NCBI GenBank assembly: GCA_001021135.1
Contig: LDJE01097219.1
Location: 1-20,107 of the forward strand
Reading direction: 5' to 3'
DNA from: Selaginella kraussiana
Lineage: Eukaryota > Streptophyta > Lycopodiopsida > Selaginellales > Selaginellaceae
DNA: 20,107 nt
Below are positions 19,951-20,107 of the stretch, one piece after another. The stretch's first letter is position 1. Every line of letters begins with the position of its first letter. Position numbers and translations under genes: made by a program. Under the pieces are notes generated by a model. It was not told where the DNA came from. It saw only the letters and a list, made by a program, of their open reading frames with translations, and ran no database searches.

Positions 19951-20107
19951 GGCGTTACTAGCAGTTTTGTAGATTTGTTCCTGCGTAACATCAATGACAT
20001 ACAAGAACTTTCTTATGAATTGAATACACGTTTTAGAAAATCATATTAATTGCCCCCGCTTATTACATTTACAATTCACAATTTAGGGTTTTGGTTTAAG
20101 CATAAAC
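19951..20107. other. 3' flank of the HIT4-like gene
   Basis: AT-rich sequence with AATTGAATAC-type near-upstream elements but no perfect AATAAA. Nothing else is visible before the window ends. Confidence 0.5.

Overview
This is nuclear DNA from a land plant. Nine protein genes can be read, all of plant type: a RABE (Rab8-class) GTPase, a MEKK/ANP-like kinase, a TFIIIC WD40 subunit, a plant O-fucosyltransferase-like protein, two WI12/WUN1 proteins, a UBC7-class E2 and a HIT4-like protein. Most introns are only 43-75 nt and genes are as close as 130 bp. Very short introns plus high gene density suggest a compact early vascular plant genome such as the lycophyte Selaginella. That species call is an inference from architecture and cannot be proven here.

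Layout, left to right. A single-exon RABE gene (255-917, minus). An ankyrin-repeat plus MAP3K-type kinase gene with at least nine exons (1526-about 4623, minus). A GTF3C2-like WD40 gene with twelve exons (4753-7423, minus). A three-exon gene of unknown function (7694-8541, minus). About 1.5 kb with no convincing gene, holding a small tandem repeat at its right end. A ten-exon O-fucosyltransferase-like gene (10074-12429, minus). Two intronless WI12/WUN1-type genes in tandem (13275-13817 and 14664-15110, minus). A 1.4 kb spacer. A six-exon UBC7-class gene (16525-17738, minus), divergent from a thirteen-exon HIT4-like gene (18324-19950, plus), with 585 bp between their start codons.

I rebuilt exons by hand. 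Every internal intron given has GT-AG ends, and the codon phase carries across each junction. Two places stay ambiguous: the 5' end of the kinase gene, and one acceptor in the GTF3C2-like gene. The genes do not form one pathway; they cover vesicle traffic, signalling, Pol III transcription, Golgi glycosylation, stress response, ERAD-type ubiquitination and heat-linked chromatin control. I saw no tRNA, rRNA, CRISPR array, transposon or virus-derived element that I could support.

The most notable points are these: the ankyrin/MAP3K domain combination; a hydrophobic reading frame that may be an optional membrane anchor for it; a perfect TACCATGGTA palindrome found in three short introns of two genes; a telomere-like repeat enclosed by an inverted repeat directly at a 5' splice site; a 48-nt stop-free in-frame intron in the fucosyltransferase gene; and repeated GACGGCT-type motifs in the UBC7/HIT4 divergent promoter.
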